A stretch of 64,000 nucleotides of DNA, taken from positions 266,115,024 to 266,179,023 of the forward strand of contig NC_089822.1 of the NCBI RefSeq assembly GCF_035046505.1, given 5' to 3'. Both the position numbers and the translations under genes were made by a program. Below, piece by piece: positions 13,284 to 24,160 of the stretch (positions are counted from its first letter, which is position 1; each line of letters starts with the position of its first letter). The notes under the pieces are model-generated. The model saw only the letters and a list, made by a program, of their open reading frames with translations. It was not told the DNA's origin and made no database searches. The stretch comes from Tiliqua scincoides (taxonomy: Eukaryota; Chordata; Lepidosauria; Squamata; Scincidae).

Positions 13284-13364
13284 CTGCTGATTTCTCTTCT
13301 TCCTGGAGATATGTACACTCCCCTTCTTCCAACTGGAAAATGAAGGCAGGTTTGGGAAATTCCT
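13284..13364 (-). CDS. Gene A KRAB-B-like exon
   Basis: The acceptor TTGTTTCTTCCCCAG and donor GTAAGG flank an 81-bp exon, equal in length and phase to those of genes B and C. It reads EEFPKPAFIFQLEEGECTYL then QEEEKSA. The position after KRAB-A and the FPKP..I.QLEEGE core identify it as the B-box-type exon. B boxes strengthen repression by the A box in this family. Confidence 0.8.
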
Positions 13365-14519
13365 CTGGGGAAGAAACAAGGAGATGCGTGACTTCAGTCT
13401 GCAAAATGTCAAGGTTTTCCAAAGAGACCTGACTTGAGGCTACCCCCCCCCCCGATCCCCCAAATGGCAGGGTATGGGATGGGGAAAAGGTGAGTTCTTT
13501 ACACATGAATGTGCTTCAGAAAGAGATCCCAAAGTCTCAGTCTGCCTTATGTAAGTGCTGTAAAAGTGAAACCTGAACTGAATCACCCATTGGGAATATA
13601 GTTGTGGAGGCAAAACCAGGCATGTTTCTTTCATCTACTTCTCAGCACATGGAAGGGAAGCCTCAACTAGAAGGCCAACCATCCCACTCCCCCTCCTAAA
13701 CCAATTCTCTCTCTGCATAGGGACTGGAAATTGAGGCAAGCAGAGAAGGAAGGTGGCCTTCTCCACTCCCCGTCCTCCAGCAGGGTTCTCACTGGAGCAC
13801 CACACCAGTCTGCAGCAGCTGCAGCTCAGTGGTAGAGAACCAGCTTTGCATGGAAGAGACCCCCAGATTAGTCACTCGGGATCGATCTCCAGTACCAACT
13901 CAAGGGAGGGCTGAGATATGTCCCTGCCTGAGAAACCAATCCTAAGACTCTGAGCACCAGTGCTGAATCCCAGCACCGGAGCCAAGTGTTGTAAACCAGG
14001 TTTATGGCACTCTCCATGTAGGAAGCATCAGTGCTGGGCCCAATGCCAGATGGACACCACTAGTAAAAGGAAGAGAAAGTAAGGACTTTCAGGGCGGGGG
14101 AGGTGTTCTGGGGTGGGGCAAGAGGAGGAGTTGGGGAAGGAAGGGGGTGGGACCAGCACAGCCCTGCTTGGCTGAAAAGCCTGACACAAGCAATCTCAAG
14201 TCTGTGCCAGCAAAATACCCGGTGCAGACTTGAGAAGCCCCATTGCGGGGCTTGAGGCTTTCTATGGGGGAAGGGAACAGAAGTCCACTTCCACCGAGGA
14301 GACCACCGACGGCCCCCGTGGTGCTGTCAGTCAGCATAGACAGGACTGAGCTGGGTGGGCCAAGAATCTGGCTTAGGGGAAGGTGGCTTCCCTCTGTCCC
14401 CAAACTCCATGAGTGTCTCTCCAGAAAAGCTCAGAAAGGGAAGAAGAGCTGCTTTAAGGAATTGGACACTCCATCTTCCCCTTGGCTGATCTGACTATAA
14501 AATCTCTTACTCATATAAT

Positions 14520-14948
14520 CCTACCTTTCCACTGAGGTCATCAGAGGGTGCCCTTCTAAATGTGCTGCCATTGACAGAGGTGAGGGGGATGGTGGCAAGA
14601 AACAGGGCCTTCTCGGTGGTGGCATCTCGGTTGTGTTATTCTCTCCCCCTGGAATAAAGAATGACTCCCTCGTTAGAGCTGTTTGGGAGGCCTTTTTAGT
14701 TAGGAAGGCCTCTGACTGCCGACATCCAGGGTTGGAGCTTTTTTTTTTTAATAAATGAAATGCCATTTTATAAGTCTATGTTGATCCATTGGCTTCTGTT
14801 TTATTGTTCTAATTGTTTTTACATTTTGATGTTTTAGTATTGTTTTATATCCATAACTTGTATTGGTGTTTTGATCTTGTCAGCTGCCTAGAGAGGCCTT
14901 GATTGCGGTAGAAAGGCAGGGTATAAGTTCTTTCAATAAATAAATACC
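14520..14948 (+). mobile_element. L2-type LINE, 3' end
   Basis: It carries a decayed L2 ORF2 end and the L2-type 3' tail GGTAGAAAGGCAGGGTATAA followed by AATAAATAAATA. A T-run near 14,740 and AT-rich 3' UTR lie between them. Confidence 0.6.
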
Positions 14949-15003
14949 GAGACAAAGTTCTAAGATTGGATCACCAAAGAAAAGCAAGAGAAGGATGACT
15001 TGA

Positions 15004-15178
15004 GGCGCAATCCTTTCCAGCACTCACTTAAGGGCAATGCAGCTCTGAGGTAAGGAAACAAACATTCCCTGACTTTGAGGAGGCCTCGGTGAGTGACCAC
15101 CAACTGCAGGCTGCAGCACACGTCCCAGCTATGCCAGTGCTGGAAAGTGCTGACATAAGGGGTTAGGATTGCGCCATT
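15004..15178. repeat. Palindromic MITE (GCGCAATCC family)
   Basis: The ends GGCGCAATCCTTTCCAGCAC and GTTAGGATTGCGCC mirror each other. The interior GAGGAGGCCTC core matches the other family members. Confidence 0.65.
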
Positions 15179-15215
15179 AAGCTGGTTGTCTTTTTGTTAG
15201 GCTTAGATGACCAAA

Positions 15216-15392
15216 TAGGGGCCCAATCCTATCCACTTTTCCAGTGCTGGTGCAGCAGTGCTAATGGGGCATGCATCCTGTGGTGGGGAGGAAGTCATGG
15301 AGACCTCCTCAAGGTAAGGGAACAAATGTTTCCTTACCCCGGGGCTGCATTGTGGCTGCATCAGCGCTGGATAGTTGGATAGTATTGTGTCC
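15216..15392. repeat. Palindromic MITE (CCCAATCC subfamily)
   Basis: The ends GGGGCCCAATCCTATCCACT and GTTGGATAGTATTGTGTCC mirror each other. The core has the shared phrase CCTCAAGGTAAGGGAACAAA. Confidence 0.65.
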
Positions 15393-15524
15393 TATGGCTG
15401 GCAAATCAGTAGGCTTCAAAGTCCTTTTGGCATTGGGACAGACCGAGTCCTAGACAGCAAGAGCCACAAGCCCTGGAGGTGATCCAGCAAATGGGTGGGC
15501 CTTCTATTCTGGCCTTGGGGTAAA

Positions 15525-15789
15525 ATAAAATATGATTTATTTATTTTTCACCTTTTTATACTACCCTTCCTCCAAGGGGATGAGGGTGGCGTATATGGTT
15601 GGCAACCTTCAGTCTGGAAAGACTATGGTATAAGCCTACAGCACCCGGGATTCCCAGGCGGTCTCCCATCCAAGTACTAACCAGGCCTGACCCTGCTTAG
15701 CTTCTGAGATCAGATGAGATTGGGCATGTGCAGGGTTGGTTAGGATTGTGCCCTAAGTGGGGACTTGAACCTGGATCAAACCACTACAC
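15525..15789 (-). repeat. tRNA-type SINE remnant hosting a 5S-headed SINE
   Basis: The left part (ACCTTTTTATACTACCCTTC) resembles a reptilian SINE/L2 tail. The right part GGGACTTGAACCTGGATC looks like a tRNA B-box region. They are separated by the SINE at 15,597-15,737. Confidence 0.4.
15597..15737 (-). repeat. 5S-rRNA-headed SINE
   Basis: Minus-strand copy. Plus-strand reading shows the tail (GGCAACCTTCAGTCTGGAAA) and the 5S body through GATTGGGCATGTGCAGGGT. Confidence 0.82.
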
Positions 15790-16131
15790 CAGTGTTTCTC
15801 AAACTGTGGGTTGGGACCCACTAAGTGGGTCGCGAGCCAATTTCAGGTGGGTCCCCATTCATTTAAATATTTTATTTTTAATTTATTAGACGTGATGCAT
15901 TTGGGAAAATGTGACAGACCTGTACTTTTAACAAGCTACTATGCATATTCTTTTAACAATGATAGCCAATGGGATTTACTCCTGGATAAATATGGGCAGG
16001 ATTGCAGCCTTGGATTGTTAAAAAATTTTCTGCTTCATGATGTCACTTCTGGTCATGACCACTTCAGGTGGGTCCTGACAGATTCTCATTCTAAAAAGTG
16101 GGTCCCGATGCTAAATGTGTGAGAACCGCTG
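15790..16131. mobile_element. hAT-type non-autonomous transposon
   Basis: The ends CAGTGTTTCTCAAACTGTGG and GTGTGAGAACCGCTG are inverted relatives. The flanks CACTACAC and CAGTACAA agree at six of eight bases. The interior repeats GGGTCGCGAGCC-type phrases. Confidence 0.7.
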
Positions 16132-16715
16132 CAGTACAACATCGTGGCCCTTGCTTATGATAAATATAAATTTGATAACTGATAATTTGATAGGATATTA
16201 TCATGAATCCCACTTCTACTTACACTCAAACCCTCCCAGACCAGACCTCCTTCGTGCCCCCAGCGCAACAGGCCAATCACAGTCCACCCTCTCTCTGGTG
16301 AAAACAGGCATAGCCTCAGGGCAACCACACTCCCTTCAGCTGAGCCTGATACACTCACATTTCCTTGGGGAGAAGAGGCAGGATAGGCAGACCAGGAAAT
16401 AGTCCTCCCCAGCAGCGCCTGGTCCTGAGCAGCCCAACAATTAGAAACATAGTAATGCAGAGGATCGAGAATCAGGAGCAATTCCAAGTGATCCCTTCGG
16501 CAAGCCTGGCATCTCCCCAAGGAAATCAGAACAAAACTCTTTTTGTAGGATTGTACATCCTGCTTTTCATCTTCCAAGAGGGCATCAGTCAGGCTAAGCT
16601 GAGCTCTGCAACAGTGAGGTATAGCAGGTTCCTGCCCAGGCACAGGTTCCTGCCCCACAGAGCCCACTTCTATGGTGCAATTCGGGCAGCGAGAAACAAG
16701 AAGACGGAGAGTTCA

Positions 16716-16907
<192 letters not shown>

Positions 16908-16928
16908 TCACAAATCATATCTCTAGAG

Positions 16929-17346
16929 CAGGGGCGTCTAAACATTTTGGGAGGATGGCCACATCATCTCTCTGAGGCTGTGTCGGGGGCCGGGGGGGGG
17001 GGAAAAGAATTAATTTACATTTAAAATTTGAATAAATTTACATAAATGAATTTATTAGAGATGGAACTTATATGAATGAATGAAAGTCTTGCAGTAGCTC
17101 AAGGCCTATAAAAGGACTTGCACAAAGCAAGGCCAGCATTTCCTTCGCTGCCACTGCTGCAACACAGACGTGAAACAGCAAGTAGTGGAGGGAGCCCTCA
17201 TCCCACACCTCAAGTGAGAGGTTGAACAGTCGTCCTCATGCTGAGAGCAGTTGCATCGGGCCAGCACGGGCTCCAGTAAGTCCCTCAAAGGCTTGAGAGA
17301 CTTGAGGGCTGCAAGTGTCCCCCGGGCTGGGGTTTGGGCACCCCTG
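16929..17346. mobile_element. hAT-type non-autonomous transposon
   Basis: Ends CAGGGGCGTCTAAAC and GGTTTGGGCACCCCTG, flanked by CTCTAGAG at 16,921-16,928 and 17,347-17,354. It is the same family as 41,557-42,016. Confidence 0.85.
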
Positions 17347-17354
17347 CTCTAGAG

Positions 17355-17579
17355 CAGCAATTTTCAACAGTGTGCCTTGGCACATTGGTGTGCCATGAGT
17401 GGTCCGCAGGTATGCCGCGGGAGTTTGGGGGTGGGTCATTTGTTAGTAGGTCTATTGGGGGACGAGAGCCACCCACTGGCAGCATGGTGTGCCTTGACGA
17501 TTGTCAAAAAACTGATGGTGTGCCTTGACAATTTTAGCACCTTAGTGTGCCATGAGATGAGAAAGGTTGAAAATCACTG
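17355..17579. mobile_element. hAT-type non-autonomous transposon, second in the same target
   Basis: Ends CAGCAATTTTCAACAGTG and GAAAATCACTG, flanked by CTCTAGAG at 17,347-17,354 and 17,580-17,587. It is related to the elements at 27,972, 52,398 and 62,838. It shares one target copy with its neighbour. Confidence 0.82.
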
Positions 17580-17945
17580 CTCTAGAGCATCCCCCATCCC
17601 TGCCCTTTTATGTACGCTACTGTGATTTGAGGGAACAGTTATGCGGGAAAAGAGACAAAGTGCTTTTTAGAAAGATACATTCTCAAGTCTTAACAAGGAC
17701 ATGACAATATGTGATGACAGAGATATGGTAAGGGAGGCAACTCCAACTGCAAAAATCTCCTGATCAACATCTGATGAGCATCCCAACTCTTGTACCTGAA
17801 GGTCACACTCTTCTGAACAGGCCGCCTGGATGTTTTGCAGCACCAGAAAGCACAGGAAAGAATCAGGCTCTTTCAACTGAGAAAAAAAGTGGAGGAAACA
17901 TCCAGAGCTGTTTCTTCAACACTGCCCTGGTGATCTGCCCCTTAC

Positions 17946-18010
17946 CTGAGTAGGCTGCAAAGTTGGAAGAGGAGACCCTCTGGAACATGGCCCCAAATCC
18001 ATCTCACTGT
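17946..18010 (-). CDS. Gene A first coding exon
   Basis: The acceptor CTTTCTCCCTCACAG and donor GTAAGG flank 65 bp. ATG is at 18,002. The 19 codons MDLGPCSRGSPLPTLQPTQ end in phase 0. The same ATG-exon design occurs in gene B (MASRLPSRPPPLPTLWPAQ) and gene C, which supports the start choice. Confidence 0.85.
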
Positions 18011-18691
18011 CTGTGAGGGAGAAAGAAAATGCTGGGGAAACTCTGATGCTTCGTACCCTTTTCAAATTTCACTTTCTCATGCAATTCAAAATTCTCTTCC
18101 CATTTGCTCCATAGCACTGGTTCCGACCCAGAAGTGCCTCTGTGGGGTGAGCCCCACACATCTTGATTCACTTCCTTCCACTTCTTCCCTTTGTCCCTGT
18201 TTCTTTCTCTGTCTCTGCCCATCTACTCTCCTCCCTCCCATCCTTGAAATCTCCTTGCAAAACATGCTTCTGCAAAGCCCTTCCAGGCCCACCAAAACCC
18301 ACCTTTCCTGCTATACTTTCTGCCTCAATCTCCTATTGCAATTTTTCAGGAAGCCCAGTCCCTAAGTGAGATTCAGCAGCAGATAAGACAAATGTCTTAT
18401 TGATTCCAGGTGATGAATTATAACTCAGACCTTGAGAGCTGATGTGGGGGTGGGGGCGACCTTGCTTTGGGGTGGAGGAGGGTTGCATCTAGCAGGGGCA
18501 TCTTGGCAGGGCTGTTGCCCCAGTCCTAGATGGAGGCCCAGTTATGTCTGTATGAGGAAAGAGACCTCCCCACAGAGACGGGCCCCTTGAATGATGCAGA
18601 TGTTTCATCACAGGCTGTGTAAGGAGATTGCTCTCCGTAGGGCAGGCATTTGGGGGCTGATTATTCTGTGCTCAGCTGCTGAGGGGCTCAC

Positions 18692-18780
18692 CCTGCTTTG
18701 TCCTCCTTCCTTCCTGCTTCTGAGAGCACCAACCCACTAATGAATTCTCTGGTTCTTTCCAATCAGCCTCAGATATCTAG
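18692..18780 (-). other. Gene A putative 5' non-coding exon
   Basis: The minus strand has GTTGGTGCTCTCAGAAGCAG, then AAAGCAGG followed by the donor GTGAGC at 18,691-18,686. The same exon end and following intron are seen in gene B (donor at 29,009) and gene C (donor at 46,325). The upstream boundary is not defined. Confidence 0.55.
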
Positions 18781-18906
18781 TCAGACCCTTCTCAAGTGCA
18801 GAATCCAGTTCCCTTTCCTAAGATTTCTATCCCACCTGCCTCTGTTAGAACCTTGAGTAAACTTACAACAGTTAAAAGCCTGGTCTTCAACCAGTTAAAG
18901 TTCAAG

Positions 18907-19318
18907 CAGTGGTTTTCGACCTTTCTCGTGTCACAACCCCGTGTGCTCCCTGGGGCATTTGGTGGGCCGCTGTGAGATACGGGAAGCTGGACTAGATGGG
19001 CCTATGGCCTGATCCAGTGGGGCTGTTCTTATGTTCTTAACTACAATTCCCAGGAAGCCAGCAGGTCTCTTGTTACCTGGTGTGCTCCCTGGGGCATTTG
19101 GTGGGCCGCTGTGAGATAGAGGAAGCTGGACTAGATGGGCCTATGGCCTGATCCAGTGGGGCTGTTCTTATGTTCTTAACTACAATTCCCAGGAAGCCTT
19201 GCAGGTCTCTTGTTACCTGGTGTGCTCCCTGGGGCATTTGGTGGGCCGCTGTGAGATACAGGAAGCTGGACTAGATGGGCCTATGGCCTGATCCAGTGGG
19301 GCTGTTCTTATGTTCTTA
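18907..19318 (+). repeat. Tandem array of CR1 3'-UTR units (about three) next to a hAT fragment
   Basis: After a hAT-like left end (CAGTGGTTTTCGACC) come three successive copies of the CR1 3' UTR, from GTGTGCTCCCTGGGGCATTT to CTGTTCTTATGTTCTTA, with a period of about 139 bp. Junctions at 19,040 and 19,179 carry ACTACAATTCCCAGGAAGCC. The array lies between the promoter and first exon of gene A. Confidence 0.85.
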
Positions 19319-19444
19319 TGAGACTGGGGACCCACCGTCAATCTGCCCACCCAGTCACTGCCCACTCCCCACCCGTTATGCCCTTCCAGCACTGTTCACT
19401 GTAGCCAAATATTATTTGAGAGTGCAGGAAAAGCGGTTTTGCAG

Positions 19445-19615
19445 GGTGCCTCACTGGAATGCGCAAGTGGCCTTTCCTTTGGAGCCATTCCAGGCACCGG
19501 GAGCAAGACGGAGCTGTGTGGCGCGGAATGACTTTGAAGGGAGGGGGAGAAGCCGCTTGCACGCTGTGGTGAGGTGCCCTGCTTTGCACGCCCTCTAGCC
19601 GCGCCACTGCACTAG
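19445..19615. repeat. Dispersed MITE-like repeat (related to 25.4 and 45.4 kb)
   Basis: It shares GCCGCTTGCACGCTG and a following GTGAGG...GCACG-type stretch with 45,320-45,480 and, more loosely, 25,385-25,510. The 45.4-kb copy shows GTGGCGTAGCCA / GGCTACGCCAC ends. Confidence 0.4.
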
Positions 19616-19689
19616 TGAAAGTTACTTTAGCACCACTGCCAAGAACCTGGGCCGGACCGGGACCCCTGGTGCCTGAGACGCTTCCCCGG

Positions 19690-20500
19690 TGGTGCTCTAG
19701 TCCAGGGGTCTGCAGCCCTAAGTTGCCACGACCCCACATCTGAGGCTTCTGGACCCCAAGACGGAAGGAGGCTAAAGCGCCATCAGAGCTTTGTGTGCCC
19801 CCAAATGCCACACCCTCCAAACCCCCAGGCAGCCCCTCCTTTCCCCAATCAGAGGAAGAGTTGCAGGGTCTCCTTGCACGCTGCAGAACTTGGCGGGGGT
19901 CTCAGTGCGGAAGGGCCCACCCTGCCCCCTCAGGACCCCCCCCAGAGACAGGAGGCAGCTGCAGACCCTCAGCAGACCCCAAATTTGGCATGCAAAGTGT
20001 GTGTGTGGGGGGGGTGCTCCAGTGAGCCTTCTCAGCCCCTCTCTGCCCTGCACTGGCTGGGCTGTGAGCCTGGCCTGCCCTTCCCTCCCCACCTGGGGGC
20101 GCTCCTCTCCCCCACCACAGCCCTGGGACCCCTCCCCACTCTAACAGGCTTTGGTCTCACCAGAGAGGCCCCTGTCCTGGCAAAGGGAGGGGTGGAGTAA
20201 GAAGAGGCTTCCCGCTCACTCCCCCTCTCCCCCCCCCCCAGGAATCCGGAGTGGCTCCGCTTAACCCTCGCAGTGCCGCGCGGCTGCAAGACCCTGTGCG
20301 GGAGCCAAGTCTGGAGCCTGCAGCTCCTGGAGCGAAAGTGGAGTCTGGACCACTGCCTGCTCCAGCCTTTGTCCCCCCACCAGTGTGTGGGTCAGAAGCA
20401 TCTCTGGCGAGCCCTAAGGTGGTTGGGGCAAAGGGGGGTCCCAGGGCTGCAGTGGGGGTGGGAGACGCTCCCAGGTGGGGAGGGGAGGACGGACTCACAG
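19690..20500 (-). promoter_or_regulatory. Gene A GC-rich promoter region
   Basis: The minus strand carries blocks also present in front of genes B and C: a GGTTAAGCGGAGCCACTCCG-type block, GCATGCCAAATTTGGGGTCT, and a TCTGGGGGGGTCCTGAGG-like block. The region is GC-rich and contains CpG dinucleotides (CCGCGCGGC near 20,277). It also holds an inverted repeat of about 110 bp (20,080-20,200 against 20,360-20,490). No TATA box is evident. Confidence 0.55.
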
Positions 20501-20519
20501 GCAGAGGGAAGGGAAAAGG

Positions 20520-21012
20520 AGTGGACATGGAAAAGGTGCAAAGAGAGCGACTAAGATGATTCCTGAGATGCAGCACCTTCCTTAGGAGGCGTTTGGGCCC
20601 TTTCAGCCTAGAAAAGAGACGCCTGAGGGGGGACATGATTGAGACATACAAAATTATGCAGGGGATGGACAGAGTGGATAGGGAGATGCTCTTTACACTC
20701 TCACATAACACCAGAACCAGGGGACGTCCACTAAAATTGAGTGTTGGGAGAGTTAGAACAGACAAGAGAAAATATTTCTTTACTCAGCGTGTGGTCGGTC
20801 TGTGGAACTCCTTGCCACAGGATGTGGTGCTGGCGTCTGGCCTGGACGCCTTTAAAAGGGGATTGGACAAGTTTCCGGAGGAAAAATCCATTACGGGTTA
20901 CAAGCCATGATGTGTATGCACAACCTCCTGATTTTAGAAATGGGTTATGTCAGAATGCCAGATGCAAAGGAGGGCACCAGGATGCAGGTCTCTTGTGATC
21001 TGGTGTGCTCCT
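20520..21012 (+). mobile_element. CR1 LINE, ORF2 C-terminus, missing its 3' end
   Basis: A frame at 20,593-20,910 encodes SLEKRRLRGDMIETYKIMQG through DKFPEEKSITGYKP. The 3' UTR stops at TCTGGTGTGCTCC near 21,012 instead of reaching TTCTTATG. The 5' part is rearranged near 20,555. Confidence 0.85.
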
Positions 21013-21660
21013 TTGTTGCAAGGTGCAAAAGCCAAGATGTTGCAAGGGATCCTAGATTTTCAAGAGATCTCAGATGTTGCACTGTAATCCCAGGTACCAA
21101 AGCAAACTCAGTAGACAGTGGTGATCAAATCCAGGCCTTTATTGTAAATCCATCAGCAAAAGGTGGTAAATCCATCCACGTCTCCAAAGGAGACTGCAAG
21201 CATTAGAAGCGGGAAGGAAAAAGCCTCAAAGGAGACTGCTTGCACCAGAAGTGGGGAGAAGAGAAGCCCCAAAGGAGACTGTGAGCATTGTGTGTGAAGG
21301 AGAAGTGTGAAGAAGAGAAGCGTTTAGCGCCCCCTTCAGCTGACTTTTATTACAATCTGGGGTTCCCCTCTTGAGACACGTACATGGAGACAATTCATTG
21401 GTGGGTTCAAAACATCTGTTGTTTTATAATAGGCCATCTTATACACCCATCATATACAATATACCCCCAGCAGTTAGCCAGTGGCACTGCACACACGTTA
21501 CCTCACCTCATAACCATCGCGTGATCCACTGTGGCCTTCCTGTGCAGCCCGTGAAATGCAACATACTTGCTATTGACGTCATGGTGTGTGTTCAAAAACT
21601 GCTGCGAAATGATTTTCTGTGGGAATCTGACCTTTGATATTAACCTGGAAATCATTTTGG
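21013..21660. other. Unassigned sequence with a short threefold repeat
   Basis: Three diverged units begin CCAAAGGAGACTGCAAGCAT, TCAAAGGAGACTGCTTGCAC and CCAAAGGAGACTGTGAGCAT between 21,181 and 21,300. The rest has no match that I recognise. It may be part of an old mobile element between two CR1 copies. Confidence 0.3.
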
Positions 21661-21665
21661 TGTGA

Positions 21666-23327
21666 ACCTGATGGCATACACCCAAGGGTTATTAAGGAAT
21701 TGAAGAATGAAATTGCAGATCTCTTGACCAAGGTATGCAACTTGTCCCTCAAAACGGCCACAGTGCCAGAAGATTGGAGGATAGCAAATGTCACGCCTAT
21801 TTTTAAAAAGGGAAAGAGGGGGGACCCGGGAAACTATAGGCCGGTCAGCCTAACATCCATACTGGGTAAGATGGTGGAATGCCTCATCAAAGATAGGATC
21901 TCAAAACACATAGACGAACAGGCCTTGCTGAGGGAGAGTCAGCATGGCTTCTGTAAGGGTAAGTCTTGCCTCACGAACCTTTTAGAATTCTTTGAAAAGG
22001 TCAACAGGCATGTGGATGCGGGAGAACCCGTGGACATTATATATCTGGACTTTCAGAAGGCGTTTGACACGGTCCCTCACCAAAGGCTACTGAAAAAACT
22101 CCACAGTCAGGGAATTAGAGGACAGGTCCTCTCGTGGATTGAGAACTGGTTGGAGGCCAGGAAGCAGAGAGTGGGTGTCAATGGGCAATTTTCACAATGG
22201 AGAGAGGTGAAAAGCGGTGTGCCCCAAGGATCTGTCCTGGGACCGGTGCTTTTCAACCTCTTCATAAATGACCTGGAGACAGGGTTGAGCAGTGAAGTGG
22301 CTAAGTTTGCAGACGACACCAAACTTTTCCGAGTGGTAAAGACCAGAAGTGATTGTGAGGAGCTCCAGAAGGATCTCTCCAGACTGGCAGAATGGGCAGC
22401 AAAATGGCAGATGCGCTTCAATGTCAGTAAGTGTAAAGTCATGCACATTGGGGCAAAAAATCAAAACTTTAGATATAGGCTGATGGGTTCTGAGCTGTCT
22501 GTGACAGATCAGGAGAGAGATCTTGGGGTGGTGGTGGACAGGTCGATGAAAGTGTCGACCCAATGTGCGGTGGCAGTGAAGAAGGCCAATTCTATGCTTG
22601 GGATCATTAGGAAGGGTATTGAGAACAAAACAGCTAGTATTATAATGCCGTTGTACAAATCGATGGTAAGGCCACACCTGGAGTATTGTGTCCAGTTCTG
22701 GTCGCCGCATCTCAAAAAAGACATAGTGGAAATGGAAAAGGTGCAAAAGAGAGCGACTAAGATGATTACGGGGCTGGGGCACCTTCCTTATGAGGAAAGG
22801 CTACGGCGTTTGGGCCTCTTCAGCCTAGAAAAGAGACGCTTGAGGGGGGACATGATTGAGACATACAAAATTATGCAGGGGATGGACAGAGTGGATAGGG
22901 AGATGCTCTTTACACTCTCACATAATACCAGAACCAGGGGACATCCACTAAAATTGAGTGTTGGGCGGGTTAGGACAGACAAAAGAAAATATTTCTTTAC
23001 TCAGCGCGTGGTCGGTCTGTGGAACTCCTTGCCACAGGATGTGGTGCTGGCGTCTAGCCTAGACGCCTTTAAAAGGGGATTGGACGAGTTTCTGGAGGAA
23101 AAATCCATTATGGGGTACAAGCCATGATGTGTATGCGCAACCTCCTGATTTTAGGAATGGGTTAAGTCAGAATGCCAGATGTAGGGGAGAGCACCAGGAT
23201 GAGGTCTCTTGTTATCTGGTGTGCTCCCTGGGGCATTTGGTGGGCCGCTGTGAGATACAGGAAGCTGGACTAGATGGGCCTATGGCCTGATCCAGTGGGG
23301 CTGTTCTTATGTTCTTATGTTCTTATG
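21666..23327 (+). mobile_element. CR1 LINE with long open reverse-transcriptase frame
   Basis: This copy is 5' truncated within ORF2, starting at PDGIHPRVIKELKNE. It stays open to the ORF2 stop at 23,127. Reverse-transcriptase motifs are visible: YLDFQKAFDTVPH, GVPQGSVLGPVLF and the catalytic FADD in AKFADDTKLF. The C-terminal region ends GYKP, and the 3' UTR ends in three TTCTTATG units. No stop or frame change is seen, so it is a recent insertion, but it lacks the endonuclease and ORF1 and cannot move alone. Confidence 0.95.
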
Positions 23328-23329
23328 AA

Positions 23330-23800
23330 CCTTAAACCTTTTACTGCTGTTAGACTATTAACTTATTTAGGCTAACGTTAGTTACATGTGTTTATGCACC
23401 AAAACTGGTTCTGGTGTATAATACTGTTCCAGCGTGTGTGTATACAGCCTGTTGCTCTAATAATATTGTATAGCTGTCTACATATGCCTATATATGCAAT
23501 CTCTAAACTTAAAACAATAATAAAACTTCAAGCCGAATTTTAAACTGCTGAAATATATATCTCTTTTTTTTTTCCTGTGCTCTGAAAACAAAGGAGCATT
23601 CACTGTGCTTGCATTCAAAAGTATCAACATTGTTCTAAGAGAACATCTTGTGGCAGGCTGCCCAATCCCAGCCAAAACCGAAACCTTCCCTTTTACTCTT
23701 CCACTCCAACCTACTTGGACATCTCCTCTTTACTCTAACTCACACATACAAACCAATCAAAAATATACGTTTCAGGTAAGCATTTACCTTGTTACCTTCC
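23330..23800. other. AT-rich stretch, nothing recognised
   Basis: The stretch is AT-rich with a TATATATCTCTTTTTTTTTT run near 23,553-23,573. No exon or named repeat is seen. Confidence 0.3.
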
Positions 23801-23805
23801 AACAC

Positions 23806-23893
23806 CTTGGGGCATTTGGTGGGCCGCTGTGGGATGCAGGAAGCTGGACTAGATGGGCCTATGGCCTGATCCAGTGGGGCTGTTCTTATGAGG
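23806..23893 (+). mobile_element. CR1 LINE, terminal 3' fragment
   Basis: It contains GGGGCATTTGGTGGGCCGCT through GGGGCTGTTCTTATG only. Confidence 0.8.
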
Positions 23894-24005
23894 GGGCTCA
23901 GAAGGTGAACTGGGACAACCGCTCCCCCCCAATTGCATGCCAGGCCTGCTGTGTGGTGGCTTCATTTCAGTAGTGGGACCGTGGAGAAGCCGGAGCAGAG
24001 AGGGT

Positions 24006-24160
24006 CAGCAGGGTCCCCACCAGGGATGGCCAGGAGGATCCCCACCAGGGATGGCCAGGAGGATCTCCCCCAGGGATGGCCAGCAGGGTCCTCTCCAGGG
24101 ATGGCCAGGAGAGTCCCCTCCAGGGATGACCAGCAGGGTCTCCTCCAGGGATGTGCGGTG
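24006..24160 (+). repeat. Minisatellite, 25-bp unit, about six copies
   Basis: Units start with CAGGGATGGCCAGGAGGATC or close variants (CAGCAGGGTC, CAGGAGAGTC) at exact 25-bp steps. Long frames on both strands here come from the repeat and are not genes. Confidence 0.9.

Noticed and set aside
15750-15789. A tRNA gene
   Set aside because: Only a B-box-like phrase is present; there is no cloverleaf or A box, and it adjoins a SINE-type tail.
19791-20765. Overlapping long frames on both strands in the gene A promoter region
   Set aside because: Frames in GC-rich DNA without splice sites or a protein match. One of them runs into antisense CR1.
21634-23127. A 497-codon host reverse-transcriptase gene
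   Set aside because: It is the truncated ORF2 of CR1, with the CR1 3' UTR attached and near-identical copies elsewhere in the window.
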